Notes under the pieces: model-generated
What the model was told of the DNA's origin: nothing
The model's database searches: none
What the model saw: the letters and a program-made list of their open reading frames with translations, nothing else
Source: an uncultured Clostridia bacterium
Lineage (GTDB): Bacteria > Bacillota > Clostridia > TANB77 > CAG-465
DNA: 38,442 bases
Assembly (NCBI GenBank): GCA_947632635.1
Contig: CANRQA010000012.1
Location: forward strand, 1-38,442
Reading direction: 5' to 3'
Shown: in pieces, positions 9,401-18,371 of the stretch
Position numbering within the stretch: the first letter of the stretch is position 1
How the letters are laid out: each line of letters begins with the position of its first letter
Program-made: the position numbers and the translations under genes

Positions 9401-11753
9401 CATTACTACTACCGATATTATGCTCATTTAAATTTTTAATTCCGTATGTTGTAAAATTTTTTAGTATATCTTTATACGAGGTGTTTGTAAGTACCTTCAT
9501 TCCAACATATGTATAATCAGCAGTATCTGCAGGTTCTACACTAATACCTAAGTTTACTGGAAAAGAATATTCACTTTGAAATCCTTTCGTGATAGGAAGA
9601 GAAACTAAATTCTTATTTTTATTCTCAATAGTAATATTCTCTTTTCCTTTTAATTCGTCAATTACATAACTATTATTTAATTCATCTATACCTAATTTAG
9701 AGTTCGTCGTTTTTACATGACTTACATATAATCTTCTAGCTGTTTTATTTTCATCTGGTCCTGCATCAAAATAGAATATAAGAATTGAAACTATTCTTTT
9801 GCTTACATCATCTTTAGGTAGCGTTATTTCTTCTACACTTGAATCACCCGTCGGTTCTTGATCTGCATTTATAGCATAAGAAGCTTGTTCAAAAGTCTCT
9901 GCCTCTGCTTCTTTATATTCAACATATCTTAATTCCGAGCTTACATTTGAAAGTTCAGAAGTTATAAATTTAAACGGTTTTCCTACTTCCCATGCTATTT
10001 TACAATACAACCCTTTTGTATCATTCCTGCTAGCTGTATATGAAGGATTATAATTATATTCAACCTTTAAATAATTCTCAATTGCCTTCTGTCTTAATTC
10101 ATCAGACAATGGGGTACGTGTTGTACTATCGTAAAAATCTATATATACTTCATTAACCGGTGCTACTTCCTCATAATAGAAATAAATACGAAAGTCTGAT
10201 TTATTAGTTGCAGTATAGTCTACAGCCATAACTGGTATCTTATTTTTTTGAACCTCAGGATCAGCTCGATTTTTTGAGCTTACTGTTACCCAAGTACCGT
10301 CTTGCAAAACTTCAGCTTTATATCCAACTATTTCATAATCATGAGTTTCACCATTACTATTTTTAACATTTTTAGCAGTTACATATCGAGCCCATTTCTT
10401 ATTATCATCCCCCGTAAATATTTCAAATGATGATGGTATTGCTCTTATCTGTATTGGCTCATATCCACTATATACTTCTTGAACAGTACCACTTCTTTGA
10501 TCAGTAGTAAGATGATTTGCAGTAGTTACAGTCCCACCAAAACTGCTAGCCTTTTCAATATATCCACCAGTTTCTGTCTTTTCAATATTAACAGCAAAAT
10601 CATTTGTATCTGAAATTAAGTATACCTCATTACCAGTTCCAACAGAATTAATGTCAACATGTGATACAGAAATTGTGTTACCTACTATATGTGTCGGTAT
10701 ACGTATCCAATTATCATAATAATTTACTGCACTATAAAACTTATATGCTTCGTCAGGAAGTCGTTTATCTCCGGTATCGTAATAATCAAATACACCATAA
10801 TTTCTTGTATTAAGATAAGATGGTTGAGTATACGTATTATTTCCAAATCCATTTGCTAACATAGCAAATGCTGTTTCAAAGTTTTTAAAATATTGGGATC
10901 CATTAATTGTAATTTCCTCGGCACCACCATCTGAATTTAATTTTTCAAACATTGGACTGTCAATTTTAGTATGTAGAGAATCACTTACTAAAAGTTCATA
11001 ATATTGATTTTCCTTGATTTCTAGTTTTCCTTCTATTGCCGCTAATAAATCTTTGTATTCATTTTCTGTGATTCCATGATCTACTAAAGCAACACGACTA
11101 TTAGATTTCTCTTCACCATAACTACTAGTGCCCGGCGTTTCATCAGGTCCATGTACAGTTCTAGATGCCATAGTATATGGCTCTTTAACTTTATATACAA
11201 TACTACTTTTATAAGCATCATAATTACTGCTTATCTTAGCTTTTTCATAACCTAATTCACTATCTATTATCTCTGTAATATTAACGCTATCTGTGTTAAG
11301 ATTATTTGGATAATCAATTTTTATAGGTTTTTTTGAAACACCAAACCCAACTAAAAAACCAGGAGCTTCGTCATCAGTCTTATAGTTTGTACCTTTTTCC
11401 GTATGAAAAGTAAGATTTACTGATTCATAACTCGCTGTAAACCTATCTTTATTAGCCAGTCCTTCTAAATATTTATCATCATATCTTACTATAGGGGTAC
11501 CGGTAAAGCCATAATTTTCATCAACAGGCCATATAGATAATTCGGAACTTTCAAAATATTTTTTAGTTGGGTTTCTCCAAACTAAAAAGTTTTGAGGATC
11601 TTGATAGCCTCCTTGTCCATCCTTACCCATATAATAGGTTAATATTTTAGCTTCAAATATAAGGTCATTTGCATATACATTAGAAGGAAGCAAAAATAAC
11701 ATACAAAAGCCAATAAATATTAATAAATATAATATATTTAATTTTTTTAACAA
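6429..11753 (-). CDS. Very large secreted protein, last gene of pilus-like operon
   Basis: A 1774-residue protein I cannot assign with confidence. The first 29 residues are a clear Sec signal peptide (basic start, long hydrophobic core, likely cleavage after VYA). There is no C-terminal membrane helix, LPXTG or obvious repeat, so it is exported without a visible anchor. The composition is Asn/Thr/Tyr/Ser-rich with many short beta-like segments and very few cysteines, suggesting stacked beta domains. The C-terminal third (around YDFAVTDCTDLAFKDVF and later) reminds me of the DUF5704 region of clostridial surface proteins, but that is from memory. The start is TTG after AGAAGGTGAT, two bases from the preceding stop, so it is translationally linked to the operon. 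A tip adhesin or pilus-associated surface protein is the best guess. Confidence 0.8.
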   Translation of the reverse strand: MLKKLNILYLLIFIGFCMLFLLPSNVYANDLIFEAKILTYYMGKDGQGGYQDPQNFLVWRNPTKKYFESSELSIWPVDENYGFTGTPIVRYDDKYLEGLANKDRFTASYESVNLTFHTEKGTNYKTDDEAPGFLVGFGVSKKPIKIDYPNNLNTDSVNITEIIDSELGYEKAKISSNYDAYKSSIVYKVKEPYTMASRTVHGPDETPGTSSYGEEKSNSRVALVDHGITENEYKDLLAAIEGKLEIKENQYYELLVSDSLHTKIDSPMFEKLNSDGGAEEITINGSQYFKNFETAFAMLANGFGNNTYTQPSYLNTRNYGVFDYYDTGDKRLPDEAYKFYSAVNYYDNWIRIPTHIVGNTISVSHVDINSVGTGNEVYLISDTNDFAVNIEKTETGGYIEKASSFGGTVTTANHLTTDQRSGTVQEVYSGYEPIQIRAIPSSFEIFTGDDNKKWARYVTAKNVKNSNGETHDYEIVGYKAEVLQDGTWVTVSSKNRADPEVQKNKIPVMAVDYTATNKSDFRIYFYYEEVAPVNEVYIDFYDSTTRTPLSDELRQKAIENYLKVEYNYNPSYTASRNDTKGLYCKIAWEVGKPFKFITSELSNVSSELRYVEYKEAEAETFEQASYAINADQEPTGDSSVEEITLPKDDVSKRIVSILIFYFDAGPDENKTARRLYVSHVKTTNSKLGIDELNNSYVIDELKGKENITIENKNKNLVSLPITKGFQSEYSFPVNLGISVEPADTADYTYVGMKVLTNTSYKDILKNFTTYGIKNLNEHNIGSSNVMDFTVIIFYYKEKGIPRELTNITTDARLDFINTEKPKYSGGTNQEYTSGNEYADNNERSINNLFSQEADYVPSNGELAPYVRTAPFIIQAINFGSKKQEEMKITSEECKLSVDYNVEVQTIGDDGNIVTEETTETLNDTVTREVTINYDKYQINNLHVLGIDNITFEDSNDNIGGKLFTDELGTLTPKAELYADSNIVTTPPEFKVKLNHTSLTDSANGKDEAQNKLNELKSQVKAESVEYTIYDDTFKIGNKEDILDMESNVHTGSVDVSGNSATIEVENSDTTDNYENTIAKYMNWSSESAYKEMTKYTDFDLTYYSISGGDDQFVKENGIRELKGKITYRNIYNYGGENYIPTYYFSEDEKCTPNDDNATITVNLNSKPTINLSNTDNPKVRKVNVYTPIEFGDWSDMVVTTTVFDSTIGQGVGKQMVVQANSTFTLTPKFDVQNINNNESHYNMDEEEIKKNVDYLYAVFNFKVKYGDTLYDAGDKIMLKYDPDATYTFMTTNDLESIETLKAKLLLIAVAKNATQGLRDYYAGLTFTPSSDSIRVKDPESFVGSVYNRLLTNVNNINQQGFLTRKDIKASSNHAIRTTGTSQTVPRIYDFAVTDCTDLAFKDVFRKSDNSNVNALSNTVYWSGTRYFPILDSAYRLDLGNSLNTNLNAVNSGKSRPDTENVNDPLYYYTMGSIPQRTIPLGPYKNTDTTYHFAPKLGYRISYDLKTTGNISEGAKREIHIIPRYYYISKDGKKFVDPNNIKLFFKASNGSYKELKTYKLSNTFNTNGEAPTIDGLYESSGSGSEYSIYYKPNDGYRQLRNNNYFTEGTGQINTDLSSSLVQLNISRMILTNKSMTTYGGYLQGWYGEFKLPNSTIAVEVVDNKYDINKPLTDGYIGVIFDIYCKDTESGGSSRVIAYSQNTRDDNNNVLPNASQWDYEGFLGFPQNNIGSTLRQPLSIQLEKDDAWTIDNDKYNTIKGTVILYDTDARAANDFN

Positions 11754-11755
11754 AA

Positions 11756-13039
11756 TTAATCACCTTCTTGCTTTAATTCATTTTTTGACATATTAATTAA
11801 CATACTATATATACTGTTTAATTCATTATATAAGCTATCTGAGTTTGCTACACCAGAAAGGTTTGCATCAATATATAAAGTATAAGCATTTTTTGAATAT
11901 ATTATATTTTTAGCTTGTTCTAAATCATAAAATAATATATTTTTATCAGTTTTGCTATTTACAATTTGAAATTCTAATTTAAGTCTTGCCCTATGAATAC
12001 CTGCTGAAGAATATAGACAAGGCTCAACAAATGTAGCTTTACCAGTCAAAGTTATTTCATTTTCTTTTACATAATTTACATATTTATTTGTTATTTCTTT
12101 TCCGTTTACAAATAAAGCGGTAGAATCTATTATCTTTTCATATAATTTATCAGCATCCACAGTCTTGTAATCAATATTTAATAATTCATTATAATAATCT
12201 TCTATAGTATTCTTAATTTCAGCATATTTTGAACCTTGAAATTGGTAAACTTCTACAGGTTCAGCAAAATTTAAAGAGTTTTCTATATTATTTCCCATAG
12301 GTTGTTCGTAAACTTTTTTATCAACATTATCTAAAATATATGGATAAGCGTCAGCATTGCTTGGAAGTTTCTCTGGATCTGTTACTATTTTTCCATCTCC
12401 AACAACACATAATGAATATTTATCTATATATTTACAGATTATTTTATTTACATCTCCTTTGTATAAAGTTTTACCAAATCTTTTAGCTTCATAATCTGTT
12501 ATTATACCTTCATCTTTTAAGCTATTTATTAACTTTTCATCGTTTTTATCACTCATATAATCTGACATTTCATTTAGTAAATACAATTTACATCTTTCTA
12601 TATATTTTAATAAATACTCAATTGTTGCATTTTGTTGTAAAGTGCTTTCATCTGCTTCATTTTCATTTAATACCTTAGTATCATACAATTCATTTAGCCA
12701 TAAACTATCTTCAGTTATTTCCTCTCCAAAATTATAAGATATTATACTAACATAATTACTTATATCTGTTATATTTAATGAAGCTCCAGTAATAATTTTT
12801 AATACTTCCATATTAGTTACTTTTTCAGTTGATTTGACTTCATTATTACTATAAAGGTTATCCAAACCATATGCCTTCATTTTATTTTCATATTCTTTGT
12901 ATTCTTTTGAATTATACCTTAAAATAAATTTTAGATACATTGTTACTGGGATAGAAACTATTATTAATATTGCTACTACAATTAATGATATCATTAATAT
13001 TTTTTTCTTTTTTCCCATTTTTGCACTATTTTTTTTCAT
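11756..13039 (-). CDS. Membrane-anchored extracellular protein, paralogue of the gene at 13062-14549
   Basis: A 427-residue protein with a short basic N terminus (KKNSAKMGKKKK), one membrane helix (about residues 13-35) and a large predicted outer domain. It matches its upstream neighbour along most of its length: YKEYENKMKAYGLDNLY parallels YESYFNTMDIYGFNTIY, and DPEKLPSNADAYPYILDNV parallels NPEKSPSNEESYPYILSNV. The pair therefore arose by duplication. Segments such as EKVTNMEVLKIITGAS look like divergent SLH helices, which would suit attachment to cell-wall polymers. The ribosome site AAAGAGGTAAAG precedes the ATG. No enzyme motif is visible. Function unknown; a wall-anchoring or assembly role in the pilus-like system is inferred from context. 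Confidence 0.75.
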   Translation of the reverse strand: MKKNSAKMGKKKKILMISLIVVAILIIVSIPVTMYLKFILRYNSKEYKEYENKMKAYGLDNLYSNNEVKSTEKVTNMEVLKIITGASLNITDISNYVSIISYNFGEEITEDSLWLNELYDTKVLNENEADESTLQQNATIEYLLKYIERCKLYLLNEMSDYMSDKNDEKLINSLKDEGIITDYEAKRFGKTLYKGDVNKIICKYIDKYSLCVVGDGKIVTDPEKLPSNADAYPYILDNVDKKVYEQPMGNNIENSLNFAEPVEVYQFQGSKYAEIKNTIEDYYNELLNIDYKTVDADKLYEKIIDSTALFVNGKEITNKYVNYVKENEITLTGKATFVEPCLYSSAGIHRARLKLEFQIVNSKTDKNILFYDLEQAKNIIYSKNAYTLYIDANLSGVANSDSLYNELNSIYSMLINMSKNELKQEGD

Positions 13040-13061
13040 ACTTTACCTCTTTATTTTCATT

Positions 13062-14549
13062 TTATTCTTTCATTTTTCCTGTTCCCCAATTATTTATATT
13101 GCCTGGTTTTATAAACATATTTTGTGACATTTCTTGTAGTGGAACTTCCAAATACATACTATGCTCACCAATTTCATATGTTTTTTTACTATTGTCATCT
13201 AAATAAACTACATTTGTCAAATCATCTGAAGACTCTAATTTATATGTCACTTTAACTCTTACTCTATAATCTTCTCCATCATAATATACTACTGGAAATA
13301 TTACATTTGCTTCTCCACTCATCTTTATTTTATTTTTCTTTACATATTCTATATAATCATTTAATTTTCTCATGTCTGGCTTGTACAGCAAAGATTCTTC
13401 TAATAATAGATTAAACATTTCTGCATTTATTTTTTCATAATCCACATTTAAAATTGTATCAAAATATGAACTAACTTTTTCATCTATTACTTTATAATTT
13501 TTTCTTTGATCTTTAAATAAATTTTTTGGTGATATAAATTTATCTGGATTTTTTATATAGAAACTCATCTCATATACATTTTTACTTACATTACTTAATA
13601 TATATGGATAACTTTCTTCATTTGATGGTGATTTTTCTGGATTTATATTTAGCTTTGCTCCATTTACAGTTATTAAATTGTATTGTCTAACAAAGTTAAC
13701 TATCATTTGATTTAAGTAAGCCTTTCTTACATCTTTTTTTGCATTTAATTTTTCTGAACTATTATCTATTATTTTATTTGCCACCATATCTTTTATAGCT
13801 ATTTGTTCTTCATTTGTATATTCATCAAAATCGCTAAAGTTTGGTGTTACACTTGTAGTAAGTTCTTCTTCTAATAATGATGATTTAGCTTTAGCAAGTA
13901 AACTTATACAATCTATATATGATATATGTTTACTATATTCTTTTTGCATTTCTTCACTATTTGAAACAAATTCTAAACTTTGAGCAAATTCTATCCAATT
14001 TTCATCTTTATATGATTCTTCCTCTTGAATATATTTTGGTAAATCATCTATTTGTAATACAGTACTAAGTATTAATTTTACAGCTTCTGCATAATTAACT
14101 TTTTCACTCATTTTCGCAGATTCATTATCATATATCGTATTAAATCCATATATATCCATAGTATTAAAATAAGATTCATAAGGGGTATAATCTATACTAA
14201 GCTCTGAAATAATCCAAATTATGCCTGGAATAGCTATTACTAAAATTGCCAACAAAATAAACCAAATTTTAGATATGTGTCTATCTTTTTTTACTTTATT
14301 TTTCTCTTTAGAATTTTTCACGTTATTTTGATAACTTGGAGTAATTTTTGGTGATTGCATATTTTTCATAGTACTACTATTATCAATTTTTTTCTCATCG
14401 CTTTCATTAATAGTTTCTTTACTAATGTTATTATTTATTTCAAACTTATCACTGCCAGTATTATCCACACTATCCACACTACTAATGTTTTGATTATTAG
14501 TAGTATCATCTTGTACTTTATTTTCTAATAAATCTTTATTTTCTTCCAA
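13062..14549 (-). CDS. Membrane-anchored protein with SLH-like segments
   Basis: A 495-residue protein starting at TTG after AGAGGTGAT. The cytoplasmic part (1-92) is Asn/Ser/Asp/Lys-rich and low complexity, followed by a membrane helix (about 94-116) and an outer region. Two stretches resemble SLH modules: VNYAEAVKLILSTVLQ, and a unit beginning FSDFDEYTNEEQIAIKDM that runs through ANKIIDNSSEKL to an ALN-type helix. SLH domains bind pyruvylated secondary wall polymers, so the protein may fix the machine to the wall; key SLH residues are not well conserved, so this is tentative. It is a paralogue of the 427-residue product downstream, 22 bases away. Function is otherwise unknown. Confidence 0.75.
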   Translation of the reverse strand: MEENKDLLENKVQDDTTNNQNISSVDSVDNTGSDKFEINNNISKETINESDEKKIDNSSTMKNMQSPKITPSYQNNVKNSKEKNKVKKDRHISKIWFILLAILVIAIPGIIWIISELSIDYTPYESYFNTMDIYGFNTIYDNESAKMSEKVNYAEAVKLILSTVLQIDDLPKYIQEEESYKDENWIEFAQSLEFVSNSEEMQKEYSKHISYIDCISLLAKAKSSLLEEELTTSVTPNFSDFDEYTNEEQIAIKDMVANKIIDNSSEKLNAKKDVRKAYLNQMIVNFVRQYNLITVNGAKLNINPEKSPSNEESYPYILSNVSKNVYEMSFYIKNPDKFISPKNLFKDQRKNYKVIDEKVSSYFDTILNVDYEKINAEMFNLLLEESLLYKPDMRKLNDYIEYVKKNKIKMSGEANVIFPVVYYDGEDYRVRVKVTYKLESSDDLTNVVYLDDNSKKTYEIGEHSMYLEVPLQEMSQNMFIKPGNINNWGTGKMKE

Positions 14550-14572
14550 AAACTATCACCTCTTATTTTTGA

Positions 14573-15799
14573 TTATGGTTTACAAATAGGGCAAGGATAA
14601 AATCCTTCTGCTGAAATCCATCCATAGTTTTTATCATCTTCTTCACCCATATCATCTTTATCCTTTTTATATGCGACGCTTGCAGATGCCGCTTGTTGTT
14701 TTGTAGTTACATATGAGGGTGTAATTACAAAAATTTTACCATCAGCTCCCATTTTACCATTATAGTTAGATATTCTATATTCAGGACAATTTATATCCTT
14801 ATGATATAAATTATATTTAAACTTACTAGTATTCGTTGATATTTCACCCACTCCAGTTGGCAATGAGAAATAATATTTATTAACTTCTTCAAGTTTTGTA
14901 GTAGAATATGATTTTGCATTCAAGTATTTATTTCCTATATTTATTCCCTGTACAAAAGCAAACATACCTATATTTTGAATTGCATTATTCATATCATCTT
15001 GTGTAATTGTCGGGAAGACAAAATTATACTCTATTCCTGCTGCATTTGCATAAGAAGTTGCTTTATTAACTGCATTTGATATTTCTTTTGTTATGGTATC
15101 AATTATAACTTGTTTTCTTTTTGATTGTAATAGTTTTACTACATCATCTATTATATCATTAGGTGCTAATACAGAGTTATTTTCACTATCTGAAATATAA
15201 AAACTTTTTACTTCACCGTCAAAACCACTTGACCTATGATAGATATAGTCATCCATTGTAAACTCTACTGTATGTATTACATTATTAGTATTACTAGTAT
15301 TACTAGTGTCTATTCCATCAACAATGCTATTATCATTTTTTATAGTATATGTATAGCTATAATATCTTTTTGGCTTTACAATATGCTCTATATTTGAAGT
15401 GCCATCTTTTTCATATTCTTCCATTGAAGATATATATACTCCGTTATAATCTAAAATTGCTATACAAGGTATAAAAGTTTGTAGATACTGTTCTGCTCCT
15501 TTGTTTCCTTTTATTCCAAAATTATTATATAATGATGATAAAAAAGTATTTTTTGCAATTTCAGGATTTACACTAACCTTACTATTTTGCAATCCAGAAT
15601 ATCCATAGTCAACTTCTGCATCTGTGTTTTCAACCTCTTTCATTTGGTTTGTAGCATCTTCAACAGCGGCACTTATTATTTTTTTATAATACATTTCTTG
15701 TTCTTTTGCCTTTATTGTAAATGATACATTTACATAAACAATTATTATGATTGGCAAAGTTATGCCAATAAATACTAAAGCAAAATCTGTTATTTTCAT
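14573..15799 (-). CDS. Pilus-like membrane protein ending in a CPxC motif
   Basis: A 408-residue protein with an N-terminal membrane helix starting almost at once (about residues 5-28), then an alpha-helical stalk (AKEQEMYYKKIISAAVEDATNQMKEVEN split across two turns) and a large extracellular part. This layout resembles TadE/TadG-like minor pilins, though I cannot match a named family. The C terminus is unusual: it ends FYPCPICKP, giving the only close cysteine pair, which might form a disulfide or bind metal. A short Asn/Thr repeat (TSNTSNTNN) lies near residue 165. The ATG follows AAAGGAGATG at a rather long distance; GGTAAGG lies closer. Minor pilin or pilus-cap role inferred from the operon. 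Confidence 0.75.
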   Translation of the reverse strand: MKITDFALVFIGITLPIIIIVYVNVSFTIKAKEQEMYYKKIISAAVEDATNQMKEVENTDAEVDYGYSGLQNSKVSVNPEIAKNTFLSSLYNNFGIKGNKGAEQYLQTFIPCIAILDYNGVYISSMEEYEKDGTSNIEHIVKPKRYYSYTYTIKNDNSIVDGIDTSNTSNTNNVIHTVEFTMDDYIYHRSSGFDGEVKSFYISDSENNSVLAPNDIIDDVVKLLQSKRKQVIIDTITKEISNAVNKATSYANAAGIEYNFVFPTITQDDMNNAIQNIGMFAFVQGINIGNKYLNAKSYSTTKLEEVNKYYFSLPTGVGEISTNTSKFKYNLYHKDINCPEYRISNYNGKMGADGKIFVITPSYVTTKQQAASASVAYKKDKDDMGEEDDKNYGWISAEGFYPCPICKP

Positions 15800-15819
15800 A
15801 CCTTACCAATCATCTCCTT

Positions 15820-15915
15820 TCAGTCTTCTAAACCGAACAACTTTTTCCATTGCTCATAGTCAAACTGTTGTGAATACTTAATATATTCAGCTCCGGTATT
15901 TTTCACCATTCTCAT
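15820..15915 (-). CDS. Short overlapping reading frame, possible displaced C terminus of upstream gene
   Basis: A 31-codon frame overlapping the last 29 bases of the 519-residue gene and ending 20 bases before the next start. Its product (core AEYIKYSQQFDYEQWKKLF) has a protein-like mix of charged and aromatic residues. It lacks a good ribosome site. Removing one A from the A5 run at about 15897-15901 would join the 519-residue protein to this tail. It may therefore be a frameshifted end rather than a gene. Confidence 0.3.
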   Translation of the reverse strand: MRMVKNTGAEYIKYSQQFDYEQWKKLFGLED

Positions 15916-17446
15916 ACGTTCCATCTTCAATTACCTTGAAATAAAATCTTTGGTTTATTCCATATGCCTCAGTAGGAAATGCATATCTTATAACTATGCC
16001 CATGCAGTTATCCCAATATCCTGCACCTGAAAATTTGTTATTTACACTTATTGCTATCGCAGTAGCTGGAAAATCTTCACCACCATCACACATACGTTTC
16101 CCATTAAAAGTTTCTTCGTGGTCTTCGGTCATACACCAATCACTTTCAATCCAACGCATATTGCTAGTAGATGCTTTACCGGCCAAATCAAAATATGGTG
16201 AATACAAGTTTGACAAAGGGCTGCTTCCTTTTGTGAATTTTTCGCCACTGTTTTTATCACGAAAAGATAAAGTCATATTGCCTTCTCCAACGCTTACACT
16301 TTCTACATCACTGCTTTTCACAAAATAAACACTCACACTCATAAGGTTTTTTTGACCTGGCAACATTAAAAACATTGAAACTCCATTTTTATAATTCTCA
16401 TGAGCCTCATCAAAAGGTACAAAAAAATACAAAACCATACTATTTCTATTTGGAATTATTGAACCTGAAGCATCTGGCCCATCTGCAACTACTGGCTCTG
16501 TTACAATAACTTTTAATTCTGAATAACTATTTTCTACATCCGAACCCTCTTTTGTTCCCCATGCTTTTATTATATACGTTCCCACTTCATCAAAGTTATA
16601 TTCTTCTACATTATTTACAATTAATTTTTCGCCACTTTCATTCCCTGGAGAATATTCTTTTTTAAGGTCACCATCCTTTGTTATTGTACATTTTAATCCA
16701 TCAATATACCTATTTTTAGTTATATACGCAGATGTAATCTTAAAATCTTTGCTTTCTCCAGTTGTAAGTGTTATTGTTTCACCCATACCAGATACTGTTA
16801 TCTCTTGAGAAGAGGCATTACGTCTATACACTATAGTTGCCAAGTCTGTAATTACAGTTGGATGTATTCCATAAAACTTAGCATCTACTTTTTCCCATGA
16901 TTGATTTTTTATAATTCCACCATAATTTACAACAATTCTATCCTTTGAAGCAGTTGGAACAATTGTATTAAATATAGCTCCAGCCATTGTTGTATTACTG
17001 TTTTTCATTTTTACATAAAATTGGTCACCCTGATTAAAATAATATGCTCCGTCTTTTAATATCCTATCATTTATATTTGTAATATCGCCTGTATTTGCAG
17101 CATCTAACTTAAATATATCTGAGTTGTAATTTATTAGGTATTGTTCATTATATTGTCCTGTCCCACTTCCATCCTTATTTATCTCTTCAATAAGAAGCTT
17201 TCTATGAGCCTCTAATTGTATATCATAAATATTTCCTGTGTCGCCTAGGAGGTTTATATAATTATCATACATCTCCTGTGTCAAATATCCGGTTTCTAAA
17301 ACTTCATCTACAAAATTTGTTGTAGCTTTCAAAGCTAAGTTGTACGACATATCATCTTGTCTTTCAAAATAGTTATATAAGGGAAATATAACTACCAGAA
17401 TAACAAATACAAGCATAGCTATTACTATACTTAAATTATCTCTCAT
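15887..17446 (-). CDS. Large pilus-like protein with Ig-like segment
   Basis: A 519-residue protein with an N-terminal membrane helix (about 7-26) directly followed by FERQDDMSYNLALKATTNFV, very close to the start of the 322-residue product at 18372-19340. A second shared module follows: GDQFYVKMKNSNTT, then VNYGGIIKNQ. After that the two diverge. This one continues with an Ig-like beta region (about 215-315) and a C-terminal domain with several Trp, Cys and Met residues. TadE-like minor pilin or pilus-tip subunit is the best inference. AAAGGGGG precedes the ATG. The C terminus may be truncated by a one-base slip in an A5 run, since a coding-looking tail continues in another frame (15820-15915). 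Confidence 0.78.
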   Translation of the reverse strand: MRDNLSIVIAMLVFVILVVIFPLYNYFERQDDMSYNLALKATTNFVDEVLETGYLTQEMYDNYINLLGDTGNIYDIQLEAHRKLLIEEINKDGSGTGQYNEQYLINYNSDIFKLDAANTGDITNINDRILKDGAYYFNQGDQFYVKMKNSNTTMAGAIFNTIVPTASKDRIVVNYGGIIKNQSWEKVDAKFYGIHPTVITDLATIVYRRNASSQEITVSGMGETITLTTGESKDFKITSAYITKNRYIDGLKCTITKDGDLKKEYSPGNESGEKLIVNNVEEYNFDEVGTYIIKAWGTKEGSDVENSYSELKVIVTEPVVADGPDASGSIIPNRNSMVLYFFVPFDEAHENYKNGVSMFLMLPGQKNLMSVSVYFVKSSDVESVSVGEGNMTLSFRDKNSGEKFTKGSSPLSNLYSPYFDLAGKASTSNMRWIESDWCMTEDHEETFNGKRMCDGGEDFPATAIAISVNNKFSGAGYWDNCMGIVIRYAFPTEAYGINQRFYFKVIEDGTYENGEKYRS

Positions 17447-17466
17447 TTATATATTCCCCCTTTCAT

Positions 17467-17886
17467 TTATGTATTAGACTTTATATTTACAGTTATTGTC
17501 TCATTTGTTCCATTATCATCATATTTTTCAATAGTTAATGTATATGAATCAGCATTGAGATTATTTATTAATTCTTTGTAAGACTTGTTAGATTGAGCTA
17601 TACCATTTATTTTTAGATTAATAGTATTAGTATTTGGACTTCCCTCGTCATATTTATCTTTTTTTATATAATTAAAATAATACGAAATTACATCTTCTTT
17701 AGTTAAGTTAGTTTTTTCAGCAGGAGCTGTTATAACACTTTCAGTTGTAACGCTTTCGCCGTAGTTATACGCATTTTCAGCTAATTCATTTACATTTCTA
17801 AACATATATAATGTTGTAGTAAGAGCTGCTATAAACACAAATATATAAACACCTGTATATATAGCCTGAAATGAAGACTCTTCCAT
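17467..17886 (-). CDS. Small pilin-like membrane protein
   Basis: A 139-residue protein with an N-terminal hydrophobic helix (about 8-28, YTGVYIFVFIAALTTTLYMF), a short helical stalk, and a small extracellular domain ending in beta-like strands (SYTLTIEKYD, ETITVNI). It has the general shape of a minor pilin or pseudopilin. The charged start is only a few residues and no prepilin peptidase site (Gly/Ala before a Phe/Met-x4-Glu) is present. The ribosome site AAAAAGGAGGTTGAT is strong. It lies between two similar genes with gaps of about 20-30 bases. Exact family unknown. Confidence 0.75.
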   Translation of the reverse strand: MEESSFQAIYTGVYIFVFIAALTTTLYMFRNVNELAENAYNYGESVTTESVITAPAEKTNLTKEDVISYYFNYIKKDKYDEGSPNTNTINLKINGIAQSNKSYKELINNLNADSYTLTIEKYDDNGTNETITVNIKSNT

Positions 17887-17915
17887 GTCATATCAACCTC
17901 CTTTTTATCAACTTC

Positions 17916-18326
17916 TTATATAATCTTACTAAAAGTAATTATAACTTTTCCTGTATTATCGTTTATCGTTCTATTTGCTTGAAATTTTTGTGCATAGGTT
18001 CCATCTGTAATCCTATCATTTTCAGTCCACCATGTAGCATTGGTTAAATCATGACCATTATAGTTAAAATCAGTAAATGATACATAACTTTTATACTCAT
18101 CTTGACTGTATTTATTTAAAGCGTTTGCAATATCAAGACCTGTTACTTGTGTATTATCAAATTTATCAAATTCCGAAAATTTACTTGTAAGTGAAATATC
18201 GGTTTCATATACATCTTCATAAACATTTCTCATAGCACTAATTACAAAAAGTATGCCTGATGTAATTGCTATTGTTATAAATATACCAACTGCAATTACA
18301 AGTGCTTTGTTAGTAACGCTTTCCAA
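17916..18326 (-). CDS. Small pilin-like membrane protein
   Basis: A 136-residue protein starting at TTG eight bases after GGAGGTGAT. An N-terminal helix (about 8-30) resembles that of the twin pilins at 20525-21474 (ALVIAVGIFITIAITSG against AIMIGVGLFITIIVIAA). The outer domain carries the shared signature seen in several neighbours: a polar-VTG-x-x-(I/V/L)-x-x-A-(I/L)-x-K-Y pattern, here NTQVTGLDIANALNKYS, followed by strands ending in GKVIITFSKII. Minor pilin by position and layout. No leader-peptide cleavage site. Confidence 0.77.
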   Translation of the reverse strand: MESVTNKALVIAVGIFITIAITSGILFVISAMRNVYEDVYETDISLTSKFSEFDKFDNTQVTGLDIANALNKYSQDEYKSYVSFTDFNYNGHDLTNATWWTENDRITDGTYAQKFQANRTINDNTGKVIITFSKII

Positions 18327-18371
18327 TGTATATCACCTCCATTAAACTCTACGTTTACTTATCTTCATCTT

